DNA from: Paraherbaspirillum soli
GTDB lineage: Bacteria; Pseudomonadota; Gammaproteobacteria; Burkholderiales; Burkholderiaceae_D
Reading direction: 5' to 3'
Length of the DNA stretch: 64,000 nt
NCBI RefSeq assembly: GCF_042654985.1
Contig: NZ_JBHSMT010000009.1
Location: forward strand, 62,001-126,000
The first letter of the stretch is position 1, and each line of letters starts with the position of its first letter. The notes beneath the pieces were generated by a model. The model was not told the DNA's origin. It saw only the letters and a program-made list of their open reading frames with translations, and did not search any database. Positions 63,279 through 64,000 of the stretch are shown here, in pieces. The translations under genes and the position numbers were made by a program.

Positions 63279-63624
63279 TTTTTGACCTCTTAATACAAAG
63301 GAAGGGATTAGTCCGGAAGCTCACTGTCTAACTACCTGCGAAAGTCCGCAGCAGACTGACAGGAGGACCAATTGCCGGCGGCAGCTGTTATGTTGCTGGC
63401 GCTAGTCTTGGCCTGTCTTTTATTCGTTGAGCGAGGGTAAGATACTTATTGGCCTGTTCCGCTGTAACTGTCATAGATGACAGGTTTGCGATTTGTCACT
63501 CGACTGCAATCGATCCGGTCCGGCGCCATCTTGAAATCCTGGGGCAATCTCGTCATTTTCCGTTTCGGATTACAATGCGGCCCTTTCATATAAAGGGCGC
63601 TCGCGGCAATTCCCAATAATTTGC
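63279..63624. promoter_or_regulatory. Divergent promoter region with two lux-box-like dyads
   Basis: ACCTGCGAAAGTCCGCAGCA (63334-63353) and AACTGTCATAGATGACAGGT (63466-63485) both fit CT-N12-AG, the core of LuxR-type boxes. The first is centred about 42 bp upstream of a start point near 63301, with an ACTAAT -10-like box at 63312-63307 on the minus strand. On the plus side a TACAAT (63571-63576) and a hairpin GCCCTTT/AAAGGGC (63580-63598) precede the next gene. Confidence 0.5.
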
Positions 63625-64000
63625 ATGGACAAAGTAATCGTATTTGCCATCCCCGTCTTTAGCATCTTGATCGCCGCTGAAGTCGTGTACGGCTGGAAAA
63701 AGAAACGCAATACCTACCGCCTCAACGACGCCATCAGCAGCCTCAGCCAGGGTGTGCTGAGCCAGCTGGTCGCCAGCGTCACGCAGATCTTCCAGATCGG
63801 TTTCTACACGATGATTTATTCGTCGGTGGCGGTGGTTCGCAACGACGCCTGGTGGAACGCCTGGTACGGCTGGATACTGGCCGTGCTGTGCTACGACTTT
63901 TGCGACTACTGGCTGCACCGGATGTCGCATGAGAGCGCGCTGCTGTGGGCCGCCCATGCGGTGCACCACCAGAGCCAGGATTTTAATTTTTCCACCGCCT
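63625..64000 (+). CDS. Sterol desaturase / fatty acid hydroxylase family protein (partial)
   Basis: ATG 63625 opens a frame to the right edge (125 codons). It has an N-terminal membrane helix (VIVFAIPVFSILIAAEVVYG), further helices, and two His boxes, HRMSH (in DYWLHRMSHESALLWAAHAV) and HAVHHQSQDFNFSTA, typical of diiron membrane hydroxylases such as ERG25/BetaC4-type enzymes. It diverges from the diiron-cupin-thioesterase operon across 346 bp. The C-terminal boxes are outside the window. Confidence 0.88.
   Translation, partial: MDKVIVFAIPVFSILIAAEVVYGWKKKRNTYRLNDAISSLSQGVLSQLVASVTQIFQIGFYTMIYSSVAVVRNDAWWNAWYGWILAVLCYDFCDYWLHRMSHESALLWAAHAVHHQSQDFNFSTA

Overview
This 64 kb window looks like a beta-proteobacterial chromosome of the Oxalobacteraceae type (Collimonas / Herminiimonas / Janthinobacterium relatives). 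The clues are its moderately high GC, the rpsP-rimM-trmD-rplS order, the etfB-etfA-acyl-CoA dehydrogenase cluster, a CobD/CbiB-like protein, a DUF3579 protein and TamA/TamB. This is judged by eye from protein sequence; the genus is not proven. No rRNA, tRNA, CRISPR array or transposase gene was seen. A run of 10 N at 53577-53586 is an assembly gap inside vgrG.

Layout. 0-23 kb is mostly core: a membrane protein cut by the left edge, a TusA-family protein, etfBA and an acyl-CoA dehydrogenase, the ribosomal-protein/tRNA-modification operon, a NUDIX hydrolase, a CHASE-PAS-GGDEF-EAL protein, fumC, tamA-tamB and a DUF938 methyltransferase. 23-36 kb is mixed: a DUF218 protein, an AT-richer patch of small genes with a SEL1-repeat protein and a lone ABC-type ATPase, an MFS pump, a PabB-PabC fusion, a large inverse autotransporter (invasin type) ending in a P-domain, a single-domain EamA transporter and a HigBA toxin-antitoxin pair. 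36-50 kb holds an mdtABC-like RND efflux operon with its outer-membrane factor, then a Spy-like periplasmic protein divergent from a two-component system (a BaeSR-like arrangement), two small envelope proteins and a CoA-transferase. 50-61 kb is accessory: an inverted-repeat element, a structured RNA leader with a small gene, a truncated copy of that gene fused to a 12-unit 21-bp tandem repeat, a type VI secretion module (vgrG, DUF4123 adaptor, duplicated DUF3304-like lipoproteins, DUF2235 lipase effector, possible immunity protein), a SymE-like toxin and an isochorismatase-family enzyme. 61-63.3 kb is a compact three-gene operon (heme-oxygenase-like diiron protein, cupin, type II thioesterase) with a lux-box-like dyad at its promoter; a fatty-acid-hydroxylase/sterol-desaturase gene runs off the right edge.

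Most notable signals. (1) A structured RNA leader at three loci (24.0, 51.5 and 59.8 kb) with compensatory stem differences and a possible pseudoknot. It is joined, with its promoter and the first codons, to three different small proteins, one of them SymE. (2) The diiron/cupin/thioesterase operon, whose metal-ligand spacing resembles the SznF central domain and whose neighbour is a cupin, with possible quorum-sensing control. (3) Two dispersed palindromic repeat families that sit at gene ends and in places supply stop codons or protein tails. (4) An invasin-type adhesin that carries a proprotein-convertase P-domain as its tip.
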